Shown: in pieces, positions 17,334-26,700 of the stretch
Position numbering within the stretch: position 1 is the first letter of the stretch
How the letters are laid out: each line of letters begins with the position of its first letter
Assembly: GCF_000702885.1 (NCBI RefSeq)
Contig: NZ_JNKO01000002.1
Location: 62,001 to 126,000, forward strand
DNA from: Oribacterium sp. P6A1
GTDB lineage: Bacteria; Bacillota; Clostridia; Lachnospirales; Lachnospiraceae
DNA: 64,000 bases
Direction of reading: 5' to 3'
The notes under the pieces: generated by a model
The model's database searches: none
What the model saw: the letters and a program-made list of their open reading frames with translations, nothing else
Told to the model about the DNA's origin: nothing
Program-made: the position numbers and the translations under genes

Positions 17334-18500
17334 ATGAGTTTAACTTACGAAATTAGAAATGATAAAGGAAATACCATAGCCTGTGTAACTGGATATGAGG
17401 GGAGCATAAAGAATCTGAATATTCCGGAATACATGGTCCTTGAAAAGGAAGAGAATACAGGCCGCCGAAGTTTTGAGGATGTCGGCACAAAGGAAGATGC
17501 TTCCGGTTCCGGGTTTACAGGCGAAGGAGCACTGATTCCTGTCACTGAAATCAATAACAGGGCCTTTGCATCAAGGACTGATCTTGAGACAGTGACACTT
17601 TCCGACAAGATCAAAAAGATACGTCCTTATGCTTTTCACAGCTGTCATCATCTTCATTATCTGAGTCTTACGGATGGTGTGGTGGATTATTATGACGGAG
17701 CCCTGCGTCAGTGTCAGGAACTTCAGGAAGTGGAAATAATTTTTAATAAGAAGAACAGTTTCAGACTGCTGAAGGAAATGATAGGAGACGGTGATGCCAT
17801 GATTCCTGTACTTATTCACTTTCCTGTAGATGAAGAGCTCCAAAATGTGGATGAACTTCTGTCAGAGCTTCCTGAGAGAGCTGTGAAGAGGGTCAGTGCA
17901 GAGCTTCCGGATGGAGGTTCAGAAATAATGACTATTGTTACAGCAGCGCTTACATTTCCATCATATGCGGATAATTATGAGGAGGATACCTTCAGCAGAG
18001 CTTTTCATGAGCATATAGAGGGTTCCGGTTATGTGACAAGACAGCTGGTTACCAGAACAGACATTGATTTCACAGGTTACGACAGATTGTTTTCGAGATT
18101 TATCTATGATGAACCTGCCAGCGCTGTCAATGCAGCTTTCGGCAGACTTATGTATCCCTACAGACTTAGCGAAGAGTTCAGGAAGCAGTATGAGGATTAT
18201 CTGAGAGAGAAGAGTCCGGAGATACTTCCAAAGCTCATAGCGGGATATAATGCACCACGCTTCGGACATGAGGGAGAGCTCATATGGATTCCTCAGGATA
18301 AAACAAGGACTGAGGAGAGGATAAGGTTCATGGTGGAACAGGAGCTTATTTCGGAAGAAGCAGTGGCACCGGCTCTTAGGATGGCAGCAAAGGAAGGAGC
18401 AGTGACCACCAGCGCCCTGCTGATGGACTATCAGAACCGGTATTTCAGGAATAGGGATTCAGGAAAGGGAGCCTTCGGACCCGAGATATTTGAACTGTAA
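17334..18500 (+). CDS. Leucine-rich-repeat protein (BspA/LRR_5 type), cytoplasmic
   Basis: A 388-residue protein with BspA-type LRR segments in the first half, for example VTEINNRAFASRTDLETVTLSDKIKKIRPYAFHSCHHLHYLSL and GALRQCQELQEVEI. There is no signal peptide, so unlike classic BspA adhesins it should stay inside the cell. The C-terminal half (about 190-388) is alpha-helical and unrecognised. It is followed, with no clear terminator, by the VWA protein and the AAA ATPase, so it may be a substrate adaptor of that machine. ATG at 17334 is chosen; a TTG frame begins 18 nt earlier. Confidence 0.75.
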   Translation: MSLTYEIRNDKGNTIACVTGYEGSIKNLNIPEYMVLEKEENTGRRSFEDVGTKEDASGSGFTGEGALIPVTEINNRAFASRTDLETVTLSDKIKKIRPYAFHSCHHLHYLSLTDGVVDYYDGALRQCQELQEVEIIFNKKNSFRLLKEMIGDGDAMIPVLIHFPVDEELQNVDELLSELPERAVKRVSAELPDGGSEIMTIVTAALTFPSYADNYEEDTFSRAFHEHIEGSGYVTRQLVTRTDIDFTGYDRLFSRFIYDEPASAVNAAFGRLMYPYRLSEEFRKQYEDYLREKSPEILPKLIAGYNAPRFGHEGELIWIPQDKTRTEERIRFMVEQELISEEAVAPALRMAAKEGAVTTSALLMDYQNRYFRNRDSGKGAFGPEIFEL

Positions 18501-18638
18501 AAATATTTGATGGCAGACGGTAAAGGAATTTAAAATGCTGTCCAAGAACTATTTGATAAACAGGTATATTCGATGATGCCTGAGTATGAAGATATGATAC
18601 CGGAACAGTAACAGAAACTGATTTTTGAGAGAAGATTT

Positions 18639-20234
18639 ATGGCGGAGAAAAAACTGATGAAGGCCCATCAGGACCTTAGTGATTTCGGAAACAGAATATT
18701 GACGGAGGCTCGGACGGAGCTGTACCTCGCCATGCGTTTTATGGGAAGGGCTCTGGACAGCCTTTCTTACACCCTGGATCTCAGTACGCAGAGAATGGGT
18801 ACAGATGCAAGGACAATACATTATAATCCGACCTTTGTATTTCATCTTTTTGTGGAGAGTCCGCAGAAACTGGACAGGCTGTATCTTCATATTATTCTTC
18901 ACTGTATATTCAGGCACATGTTCACTTCGGACCAGTACGAGGATAAGGAGCTTTGGGACCTTGCAGCGGATATACAGGTGGAGTCGGTGCTGGATTCCAT
19001 GGATTATGACATTATCAATCGTCCGGCCTATCCCTTCAGGGAGCAGTGGTATGAAAAACTTAAAGCGGAATGCAAGGTGCTGACGGCAGAGAGGATATAC
19101 AATTATTTTAAACTTAACAACATAGATCTGGATACGAGGCTTCGGCTTCATGAAGAGTTTTACAGATGTGACCATCAGTTCTGGAAGAGACTGGAGGATG
19201 GGGAAGAAGGTCCTGACAAAGGGGACGAGAATTCTCCTGATAGTGATATGATGCCTCCGGAGGCTGCCTCTCCTGAAAATAAGGATAAAAACAGTGATCC
19301 TCCGGAAGAGGAGAAGCAAAATGAATCTTCCGGAGATTCCCCTGAAAAATCCGATGATTCAAAGGATGACAGAGATGCTTCCGGAAGATCTCATGGACCG
19401 GACGGAAAGGAGTCCACCGGAGATGCACCGGCTGATGGGGGGAATCCCGGAGCAAAAAGACAGGAAAAGGCAGGCAAAGGAGCCCCGCTTCATAATATCT
19501 CTCCCGAAGAGCTTGCTGAAAACTGGAAGGATACGGCAGAGCGGCTTAAGACTGAGCTTGAAACTTTTTCTAAGGATGCTTCGGATGAGACAGGCAGTCT
19601 CGGATGGGTGCTGGCTGCCCAGTACAGAAAGGAAACGGACTTCAGAGAGTTTCTCAGAAAGCTTACGGTGGTGAGAGAGGAAACAAGGGTGGATCCCGAC
19701 AGCTTTGACTACGGTTACTACAACTATGGTATGGAATTTTACGGGAATATGCCTCTTATAGAGGAGAATGAATTCTGTGAGGACAGGAGGATATCGGATC
19801 TGGTCATCGCTATAGATACTTCGGCCTCAACGAAGCAGGAGCAGGTTCAGAAGTTTCTTAATGAAACGGCTGCGCTTCTTAGGAACAGGACCACCTTCTT
19901 CAAACAGATAAGGGTTCATATAGTTGAATGTGATGACCGGGTTCAGAGGGATGTGACATTACAGAAGCCTGAAGAGATAGAGGAGTATGCGGAGAACTTC
20001 CAGATGAGGGGAGGTTACGGTACGGATTTCCGGCCGGTATTTGAGTATATCGAGGAGCTCCGGAAAAAGAGGGAGCTTCCGGAGATGAAGGGAATGCTCT
20101 ATTTTACAGACGGTTATGGCCGGTATCCCGAGAAGCAGACGGACTATGATACAGCCTTTGTCTTTGACCCCCTCGGAGATATCAATGACAAGGATGTGCC
20201 GGATTGGGCAATGAAGCTTTACTTGAAAGAATAA
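18639..20234 (+). CDS. VWA-domain protein with N-terminal metallopeptidase-like domain (DUF2201 type)
   Basis: A 531-residue protein. Residues about 1-170 resemble the putative metallopeptidase domain fused to VWA-like domains, but the zinc motif region reads HIILHCIFRH (H84, H88, H93), so the catalytic Glu of HExxH is replaced by Ile. A long acidic, low-complexity linker (about 185-285, rich in Asp, Glu, Ser, Pro) follows. The C-terminal VWA domain has an intact metal site: DTSAS (about 393), GGYGTDF and YFTDGYG. It probably works with the next gene, a MoxR-like AAA ATPase, as in other VWA/MoxR chaperone pairs. Confidence 0.8.
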   Translation: MAEKKLMKAHQDLSDFGNRILTEARTELYLAMRFMGRALDSLSYTLDLSTQRMGTDARTIHYNPTFVFHLFVESPQKLDRLYLHIILHCIFRHMFTSDQYEDKELWDLAADIQVESVLDSMDYDIINRPAYPFREQWYEKLKAECKVLTAERIYNYFKLNNIDLDTRLRLHEEFYRCDHQFWKRLEDGEEGPDKGDENSPDSDMMPPEAASPENKDKNSDPPEEEKQNESSGDSPEKSDDSKDDRDASGRSHGPDGKESTGDAPADGGNPGAKRQEKAGKGAPLHNISPEELAENWKDTAERLKTELETFSKDASDETGSLGWVLAAQYRKETDFREFLRKLTVVREETRVDPDSFDYGYYNYGMEFYGNMPLIEENEFCEDRRISDLVIAIDTSASTKQEQVQKFLNETAALLRNRTTFFKQIRVHIVECDDRVQRDVTLQKPEEIEEYAENFQMRGGYGTDFRPVFEYIEELRKKRELPEMKGMLYFTDGYGRYPEKQTDYDTAFVFDPLGDINDKDVPDWAMKLYLKE

Positions 20235-20320
20235 ATCGCTGAATCCGATCATAGATAATTGGATACATGTACTCTATTTCAGAGAGACGATAGTCATTAA
20301 TGATAACAGGCGGAGAGAAT

Positions 20321-21835
20321 ATGAATATAAAAGAAGCAAAGCAGGAAGTTGTAAATACAGTTAAAGCCTATCTCATGAAGGATGAGACAGGAGCCTACAG
20401 GATACCTGTGGAGAAGCAGAGACCGGTACTTCTTATGGGACCTCCCGGAATCGGTAAGACTGCCATCATGGAGCAGATAGCTGAGGAGCTTAACATTAAC
20501 CTTGTATCCTACACCATAACTCACCATACGAGGCAGTCGGCCATAGGCCTTCCGTATATCAGTAAGAAAAAATACGGTACGGAGGAGTATTCTGTTACAG
20601 AATACACCATGTCAGAGATCATTGCGGCGATCTATGACCAGATTGAGAAATCGGGAGTTAATGAGGGCATACTTTTCCTGGATGAGATAAACTGCGTGTC
20701 GGAGACATTGGCACCTACCATGCTGCAGTTCCTTCAGTACAAGACCTTCGGTTCCCACAGAGTCCCTGAGGGATTTGTGATAGTGACTGCGGGAAATCCC
20801 CCTGAGTACAACAAGTCGGTAAGGGATTTCGATATAGTTACTCTGGACAGAGTGAAGAGGATCGATATAGCCGAGGACTATTCGGTGTGGAAGGAATATG
20901 CCTATAAGATGGATGTTTCCGGGGCCATCCTTGCATATCTTGAGATAAAGAAGGAAAATTTCTATTCAGTTAAGGCGGGGCTTGAGGGTAAGCACTTTGT
21001 TACCGCAAGAGGCTGGGAGGATCTGAGCCGTATAGTTAAGGTTTATGAGGACATGGGACTTCCTGTAACGAGAGATCTGGTGGGGCAGTACATAGGTGAT
21101 CCTGAGATCGCAAGAGATTTTGCCACCTATTATGAGCTTTACAACAAGTATCGAGTTACTTATCAGGTCCCTGAAATACTTGAGGGCAATTTCCCTAAGG
21201 ACCTTTCTGCAATCATTTCTGCTTCCTTCGATGAAAAGCTGTCTCTTCTCGGACTTATGGTGGATACTCTTAACCATGAGTTTAGACATTATGCCGAGCA
21301 GCTTGACATACAGAGAGCGGTTTTCGGAGAGGTTAAGAAGCTTAAGGAGCTGTCTGAAAAGGCCGGTGGAAAATGCGATCTTCTTGACGCTCTTCGTACA
21401 AATCATGATGCTATGAAGCTTCATATGGAGAGGAGCATAAAGGCTCACATGCTCAGCCGTTATCAGTTAAGGATACAGAAAAAGACACTTCTTGCCCTTG
21501 AGGAGCTTGAAAACAAGATGACTCTTACCGGAGGGGATAACGAATCCCTTTACGGAATCGCAAAGCAGTGGTTCACAGAAAGAGAGTCTGCGAGGGCTCT
21601 TTCCATAAACAAGACCGGTGGGCACCTTACCAATGCTTTCGCTTTCATCAACAGGGCTTTTGGCGAGGGACAGGAGCTGGTCATCTTCCTCAGTGACATT
21701 AATGCCGGTTTCTACAGTCTTAAGTTCATATCCGAGTGCGGAAATGATGCGTACTATAAGTATAATGAGTACCTTTTACTGAAGGATCAGCGGGCAAAGC
21801 TCAGGGAAGAGGTGCTGAAGGTTATGGAGCTGTAA
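20321..21835 (+). CDS. MoxR-type AAA+ ATPase
   Basis: A 504-residue AAA+ protein. Walker A is GPPGIGKTAIM near residue 45, Walker B is ILFLDEINCV, and sensor-type residues follow in VTAGNPPEYNKS. The C-terminal half is helical and specific to this family. AAA/VWA pairs of this kind remodel protein complexes or insert metals. Here the LRR protein and the VWA partner are directly upstream on the same strand. ATG at 20321 is chosen because AGGCGGAGAG (20308-20317) precedes it; a start at 20300 has no site. Confidence 0.85.
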   Translation: MNIKEAKQEVVNTVKAYLMKDETGAYRIPVEKQRPVLLMGPPGIGKTAIMEQIAEELNINLVSYTITHHTRQSAIGLPYISKKKYGTEEYSVTEYTMSEIIAAIYDQIEKSGVNEGILFLDEINCVSETLAPTMLQFLQYKTFGSHRVPEGFVIVTAGNPPEYNKSVRDFDIVTLDRVKRIDIAEDYSVWKEYAYKMDVSGAILAYLEIKKENFYSVKAGLEGKHFVTARGWEDLSRIVKVYEDMGLPVTRDLVGQYIGDPEIARDFATYYELYNKYRVTYQVPEILEGNFPKDLSAIISASFDEKLSLLGLMVDTLNHEFRHYAEQLDIQRAVFGEVKKLKELSEKAGGKCDLLDALRTNHDAMKLHMERSIKAHMLSRYQLRIQKKTLLALEELENKMTLTGGDNESLYGIAKQWFTERESARALSINKTGGHLTNAFAFINRAFGEGQELVIFLSDINAGFYSLKFISECGNDAYYKYNEYLLLKDQRAKLREEVLKVMEL

Positions 21836-22034
21836 GGGCTGATATGGCAAGCTTGACATCTTTGTGACAAACCTCTATGATTTAACTCATATTGTGCAAA
21901 AATAAATACAAAGCAGTACAAAGCAGGCGATAGCCGGGCGTTGTACCACCGGTGCCGGCATTTCCATAATCGGGGATGGAACTTTAGCGCCAAAACGCAA
22001 AAGGATTAAGGCACTGAGGTTTCAAGGTAGAGTA

Positions 22035-22652
22035 ATGAATAATATGAGACAGAGGCAGGTGCAGAACAGGAAACGGTTTTTGCCTGCAGTGTTAGCTATA
22101 GAGGAGCTTATAAGAAGCGGTGATGAACGGATCATCATCGCGATAGATGGGCGTACAGGGGCAGGCAAGACTACGGTTTCCAAGTATCTTCATGAGAAGT
22201 TTGGCGGTAACCTGTTCCATATGGATGATTTTTATCTCCAAAGCCATCAGAGAACAAAAGAACGTTTGATGGAGGTTGGAGGAAACGTGGATTATGAGCG
22301 TTTCAAACGGGAAGTTCTTGATGTTGTGGAAAGAGGAGAGGTGGTTCATTACCGTCCCTTTAACTACCATACCATGGACTTTGATGCAGAATTCGCAAGA
22401 GATATTCCGCCAAAGAGACTTAATATCATAGAAGGTACCTATTGTTTGAATCCCTATTTCGGAGATCCATATGACCTCCGTATATTCATGGATGTTGAAT
22501 ACAATCAGCAGATTGAGAATGTGATCGAAAGGGAGGGGACTTCTGAGCTTGATGATTACATCGACAAGTGGATACCTAAGACAGATATCTATATAGAGAG
22601 AATGGGCGTACAGGAAAGATGCAACATAAGCATTGCATTTTCAAAGGATTGA
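22035..22652 (+). CDS. Uridine-kinase-like P-loop kinase
   Basis: A 205-residue kinase of the uridine kinase/phosphoribulokinase superfamily. Walker A is DGRTGAGKTT, followed by HMDDFYL (the catalytic acid block), NVDYERF and a lid-like IEGTYCLNPYF. True uridine kinases are of similar length, but the C-terminus is shorter here and the substrate is unknown. It stands directly upstream of an ECF transporter cluster, so it may phosphorylate the imported compound and trap it in the cell, by inference. The 200-nt region before it contains small GC-rich hairpins but no riboswitch class that I recognise. Confidence 0.8.
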   Translation: MNNMRQRQVQNRKRFLPAVLAIEELIRSGDERIIIAIDGRTGAGKTTVSKYLHEKFGGNLFHMDDFYLQSHQRTKERLMEVGGNVDYERFKREVLDVVERGEVVHYRPFNYHTMDFDAEFARDIPPKRLNIIEGTYCLNPYFGDPYDLRIFMDVEYNQQIENVIEREGTSELDDYIDKWIPKTDIYIERMGVQERCNISIAFSKD

Positions 22653-22749
22653 CTCCCAATTTCTTAAAATTAGTATATAATAATGGCAGTTTTTATTCAT
22701 TTATCCATGTTCAAAATGAAAATCATTTAAAACGAAGGGGAGATAAAAT

Positions 22750-23352
22750 ATGGGTAAGCTTTTCAAAACTAATTTCTCAACTGCAGTGATCGTTCTGATT
22801 CCTGCCTGCATCGGTATCAATTATATCGGCAAGCTTTTTGCTCAGGTGCTTAAGCTTCCGCTCTGGCTTGATTGTATCGGAACATGCATAGGTGCCATCC
22901 TTGGCGGACCTGTAATCGGAGGCATCTGCGGTGCGGCCAACAACCTTATCTACGGATTTACAACAGGAGACAATATCACTCTGGTTTACGCACTTACATC
23001 ACTTTTCATAGGTATTTCTGTAGGTGTTATGTCGAGACTCGGATTTATGGAGAGTTTTCCCAAGGCAATGATCACAGCCTGTGTCGGCGGTCTTGCAGCA
23101 GTTATCGTTTCCACACCCCTCAACATCATTTATTGGGGAGGCCAGACCGGAAACGTATGGGGAGATGCTGTTTTTGCAGCAACCCAGGCTGCCAACTTAC
23201 CTGTATGGTTAGGATCACTTCTCGATGAGCTGGTAGTGGATGTACCTGACAAACTTATTACAGGTGTCATCGTATATCTTATAGTCAGCAAGCTTCCCGG
23301 GAAGCTCACATCACTCTATGATGCAAATGCAGTGGTTGAGTCACTTGATTAA
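22750..23352 (+). CDS. ECF transporter substrate-binding (S) component
   Basis: A 200-residue membrane protein with about six hydrophobic segments and the architecture of ECF S components: LPLWLDCIGTCIGAILGGPVIGGICGAANNLIYG in the N-terminal half, as in vitamin and nucleoside-type S proteins. Substrate residues cannot be assigned. It is followed by T and fused A components, so this is a dedicated (group I) ECF system. The flanking kinase and cysteine hydrolase suggest a nucleoside-like or amide-bearing vitamin substrate. AAGGGGAG precedes the ATG. Confidence 0.85.
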   Translation: MGKLFKTNFSTAVIVLIPACIGINYIGKLFAQVLKLPLWLDCIGTCIGAILGGPVIGGICGAANNLIYGFTTGDNITLVYALTSLFIGISVGVMSRLGFMESFPKAMITACVGGLAAVIVSTPLNIIYWGGQTGNVWGDAVFAATQAANLPVWLGSLLDELVVDVPDKLITGVIVYLIVSKLPGKLTSLYDANAVVESLD

Positions 23353-23430
23353 TGCCTTGTTTTTGTTAAACTGATAACGGAACATTGAAACTTAAGCGGT
23401 CATGTCTGTCATGGCCGCTGTTTTATTCTC

Positions 23431-23524
23431 GATAAGGCCTTCACGCGGGCGTTGTGCTTGCACAAAAGCATATGTGAAGGCCAACGTGGAATAGAGCAGG
23501 GTGTATTTCCACTACTCTGTTAAA
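23431..23524 (+). repeat. Structured intergenic element, copy B
   Basis: GATAAGGCCTTCAC ... GTGAAGGCCAACG forms stem 1 with a loop of about 23 nt. Stem 2 uses AGAGCAG / CTACTCT. It matches copies A, C and D in order, spacing and orientation. It lies inside the ECF operon, ending 16 nt before the T-component start. Confidence 0.6.
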
Positions 23525-23539
23525 GGATCTATATAAAAT

Positions 23540-24313
23540 ATGAAATCTATATCACTTTATTCCGATAACGGCTCATGGCTTGTAAAACTTCATCCTTTTT
23601 CAAAGATGTTCTATCTGGTGGCGGCAATTCTTATTCCTCTTATATCCGGACGTCTGTTTATGTTCGCAATTACGGTATTCATAAGCATCTGCATGCTGGG
23701 AAGTGCCCGGATGCTGAAAAAAGCGCTGCCTCTTATAGCGTTTTCATTTACCATCATATTGACCATTTTTATAATTCAGGGAATCTTTTATAAGGACAAT
23801 GACTCCCTTCTGCTTTCTCTCGGTCCTGTGAACTTTTACAGAGAGGGACTTTTGTACTCGGCCCATATCGGTTTTAACATCCTGAATATGCTGCTGAGCT
23901 TTTCTGTACTGGTGCTTTCCACCAGCCCTTCCGAACTTGTGGAAGAACTTGAAAAAAAGGGTTTCAGTCCGAAGTTTGGATACATAATTAATTCTGTCTT
24001 TCAGATAGTTCCGGAAATGATGGGGACCATGCACACCATTTCAGATGCGCAAAGAAGCCGCGGAATGGAAACCGAGGGTAAACTGATGACGAGAATAAAG
24101 GCCTTTCTGCCTCTCATTTCCCCTGTAGTAATGTCCGCCCTGACTTCCACCCGGGAAAGAGCAATAGCACTTGAGGTAAGGGGCTTTGGATCAAAGGTGA
24201 AAAAGACATATCTTTACAGTCATCCTTACAGCACTGCGGATCAAATCATGAAGTGGGTGAGCATCCTTTGCTTTCCGGCAGTCATCATCCTTAGAGTGAC
24301 AGGTATTCTGTAA
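23540..24313 (+). CDS. ECF transporter transmembrane (T) component
   Basis: A 257-residue EcfT protein with about five membrane segments and the coupling-helix motifs SDAQRSRGMETEG and ERAIALEVRGFGSK, which carry the Ala-Arg-Gly signatures that dock on the ATPase subunits. It links the S component to the fused ATPase encoded next. The start follows element B; a GGATC/AAGGAT stretch serves as a weak ribosome site. Confidence 0.92.
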   Translation: MKSISLYSDNGSWLVKLHPFSKMFYLVAAILIPLISGRLFMFAITVFISICMLGSARMLKKALPLIAFSFTIILTIFIIQGIFYKDNDSLLLSLGPVNFYREGLLYSAHIGFNILNMLLSFSVLVLSTSPSELVEELEKKGFSPKFGYIINSVFQIVPEMMGTMHTISDAQRSRGMETEGKLMTRIKAFLPLISPVVMSALTSTRERAIALEVRGFGSKVKKTYLYSHPYSTADQIMKWVSILCFPAVIILRVTGIL

Positions 24314-24346
24314 AAGAATTAATCAAATATGACCAAGGAGCTTGTA

Positions 24347-26074
24347 ATGTCTCTGATTGAAATAAAAAATCTAAAATATCGTTATCCTGGAACAACCGAG
24401 CTTGCCCTTGATGATATAAGCCTTAGTATTGAAAAGGGGGAGTTCATAGGAATAGCCGGGGAGAACGGTGCCGGAAAGAGCACACTTTCCCAGGCTCTTC
24501 TCGGACTCATACCACAGTTTTATAAGGGTGCATACGGTGGTTCTGTGGTTGTGGACGGCCTTACGGCAAAGACCGCGCCGGTGGCCGAATTATGCAGTAA
24601 AGCCGGGCTGGTCTTTCAGAATCCCTTTAATCAGCTCAGCGGTGCCAAGGACACAGTTTATGATGAAGTTGGTTTCGGCCTGCAGAATCTGGGAACAGAG
24701 CCTTCTGAAATCCATGCCCGTGTTGAGGAAGTTCTGAAACGGTTCGGGATATGGGAGTATCGTGACAGAAATCCCTTTGATCTTTCCGGAGGGCAGCTCC
24801 AGAGAGTTGCCATAGCTTCGGTGCTGGCCATGAATCCAGGTATCCTGATCCTGGACGAGCCCACATCACAGCTTGATCCGGCAGGCTCCGAGGAAGTGTT
24901 CCATACCGTGGATGAGCTTACGGAAACCGGCATTACCATCATCATGATAGAGCAGAAAATCGAAAAGCTTGCGGAGTACTGTGATAAGATCATACTTATG
25001 CATCACGGAAGGCTCATTGATTTTGATACTCCGGAAAAGATCTTTTCAAGGGATGATCTCATGGAGTATGGCGTAATGCCTCCTGTCTATACTGAATTTG
25101 CAAGGAAGAATGCTCTGAGACTTCCTGACGGAAATTATCCTGTAACTAAGAAGGGGCTTCTGGAACTTATAAAATCCAGGGGTGTTGATCGTGAAAAACT
25201 TTTAACAGCGCTTTTGAAAATAATCAGTTCCGATGTCTGTGAACCGGGCATGGAAGGTGATAAAATAAAATCTCCGGGAAAAGGCTTTTCGGCAGAGGCT
25301 TCCGGTTCAGAATCATCAGACCGGACTTTTACCGTTGAGGACCTGCATTTTTCATATATAAAAGGAAATGAAATCTTTAATGGAATAAATCTTTGTCTGG
25401 ACAGAAGACCTACCGCCATCATCGGACAGAACGGCGCCGGGAAGACAACCCTCGTTCGCATCCTGAAAGGACTTCTCAAGCCTGACAGCGGCAGACTTGA
25501 TTTCAGAGGTCAGGATATAGCTTCAAAAACAGTTGCGGAGCTGGCAGGTAAAGTGGGTTATGTTTTCCAGAATCCTGACGACCAGATATTCAAATACAAT
25601 GTTCTGGATGAGGTTATGTTCGGCCCTCTAAACATTGGCATGACTCGTGAAGAGGCAGCTGAAAGAGCTCATGAAGCCTTGAGGACCGTAGGACTTCAGG
25701 AGGTTTCAGGGAAGAATCCCTATGACCTTGAGCTTTCGGACCGTAAAATGGTGGCTATTGCTTCGGTTCTGGCCATGGATACGGATGTTATCATACTTGA
25801 TGAGCCTACCATAGCTCAGGACTATAAGGGAAGGAAGAAGATCCGGGAGATAATAAGAGATCTTTCTTCAAAGGGAAAACTTGTCATAGCCATACTTCAT
25901 GATATGGACTTTGTGGCTCAGTCATTTGAAAGAGTCATAGCCATGGCACACGGAGAAATCCTTGCAGACGGAACTCCGGATGAGATATTCAGAAATCATC
26001 CGGTTCTTGAAAAGGCGGCATTGAATCCGCCTCATCTTGTTTCCCTGATGGAAGAGCTGGAAATGGAAGCATGA
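24347..26074 (+). CDS. ECF transporter ATPase, fused A1-A2
   Basis: A 575-residue protein with two ABC ATPase domains. Domain 1 has Walker A GENGAGKST, signature LSGGQLQRVAIA and Walker B ILILDEPTSQLD. Domain 2 has Walker A GQNGAGKTT and Walker B VIILDEPTIAQD, but its signature is LSDRKMVAIA in place of LSGGQ, so the two ATP sites are not equivalent. It powers the adjacent S and T proteins. ATG at 24347 is preferred over 24329 because AAGGAG (24334-24339) lies 7 nt upstream. Confidence 0.92.
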   Translation: MSLIEIKNLKYRYPGTTELALDDISLSIEKGEFIGIAGENGAGKSTLSQALLGLIPQFYKGAYGGSVVVDGLTAKTAPVAELCSKAGLVFQNPFNQLSGAKDTVYDEVGFGLQNLGTEPSEIHARVEEVLKRFGIWEYRDRNPFDLSGGQLQRVAIASVLAMNPGILILDEPTSQLDPAGSEEVFHTVDELTETGITIIMIEQKIEKLAEYCDKIILMHHGRLIDFDTPEKIFSRDDLMEYGVMPPVYTEFARKNALRLPDGNYPVTKKGLLELIKSRGVDREKLLTALLKIISSDVCEPGMEGDKIKSPGKGFSAEASGSESSDRTFTVEDLHFSYIKGNEIFNGINLCLDRRPTAIIGQNGAGKTTLVRILKGLLKPDSGRLDFRGQDIASKTVAELAGKVGYVFQNPDDQIFKYNVLDEVMFGPLNIGMTREEAAERAHEALRTVGLQEVSGKNPYDLELSDRKMVAIASVLAMDTDVIILDEPTIAQDYKGRKKIREIIRDLSSKGKLVIAILHDMDFVAQSFERVIAMAHGEILADGTPDEIFRNHPVLEKAALNPPHLVSLMEELEMEA

Positions 26075-26100
26075 GGTTTGAATGATTCGGAGGGTACAGA

Positions 26101-26682
26101 GTGAAAAAAGAAGATCTTATACTTGTCATAGATATGCAGAAGGTCTATACGGCCGGCGGGCCCTGGGCCTGCGGAAATGTGAAGAGAGCGGCAGGCAGTA
26201 TATCAAAACTGCTTGACAGAGTGATAGATTTGGAGGATAAAGCTCCTTCCGCAATGCTGACACGTTTCATTGCGGCTGACATGGATGATGCCTCCGGAGT
26301 ATGGTCGGAGTACAATGATGTGAACAGGGAAATAAACGAGGACCCTGTTATGAATGAGTTCATACCTGAGATTGCAAGATATGTAGAGGAGTTTCCCTAT
26401 TTTGACAAGTGCACCTACAGCTGTTTTTCCCAGCCTTATGTGAGAGCGGCCGGGGATAAGGCCATGGTTCACGGCGGCGATATAGTGCTTACCGGTGTAG
26501 TGGCTGAATGCTGTGTGCTGTCGACGTTTTTTCAGGGAGCAGACCTTGGATATCATTTCATTTATCTTACCGATGCCTGTGCCGGGCTTGATGATGAAAC
26601 CGAGGCTGCCGTTCTGAAAGTGCTTCAGGGGCTTTCTCCGCTGCATGTTGAATTTATGACAACAGAAGAATATTTAAAATGA
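26101..26682 (+). CDS. Cysteine hydrolase, isochorismatase superfamily
   Basis: A 193-residue isochorismatase-fold hydrolase. The N-terminal DMQ (LVIDMQKVYT) supplies the catalytic Asp, and GVVAECCVLST contains the nucleophilic cysteine. Related enzymes are nicotinamidases and N-carbamoylsarcosine-type amidohydrolases. The GTG start follows GGAGGG. It lies 26 nt after the ECF ATPase, so it is probably the last gene of that operon and processes the imported compound. Confidence 0.85.
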   Translation: MKKEDLILVIDMQKVYTAGGPWACGNVKRAAGSISKLLDRVIDLEDKAPSAMLTRFIAADMDDASGVWSEYNDVNREINEDPVMNEFIPEIARYVEEFPYFDKCTYSCFSQPYVRAAGDKAMVHGGDIVLTGVVAECCVLSTFFQGADLGYHFIYLTDACAGLDDETEAAVLKVLQGLSPLHVEFMTTEEYLK

Positions 26683-26700
26683 TGATAAGAGGGGTTAATC

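Noticed and set aside
21900-22034. GC-rich small hairpins before the uridine-kinase-like gene, considered as a riboswitch
   Set aside because: No match to the cores of the TPP, FMN, cobalamin, purine, lysine, glycine, THF or ydaO classes could be made by eye.
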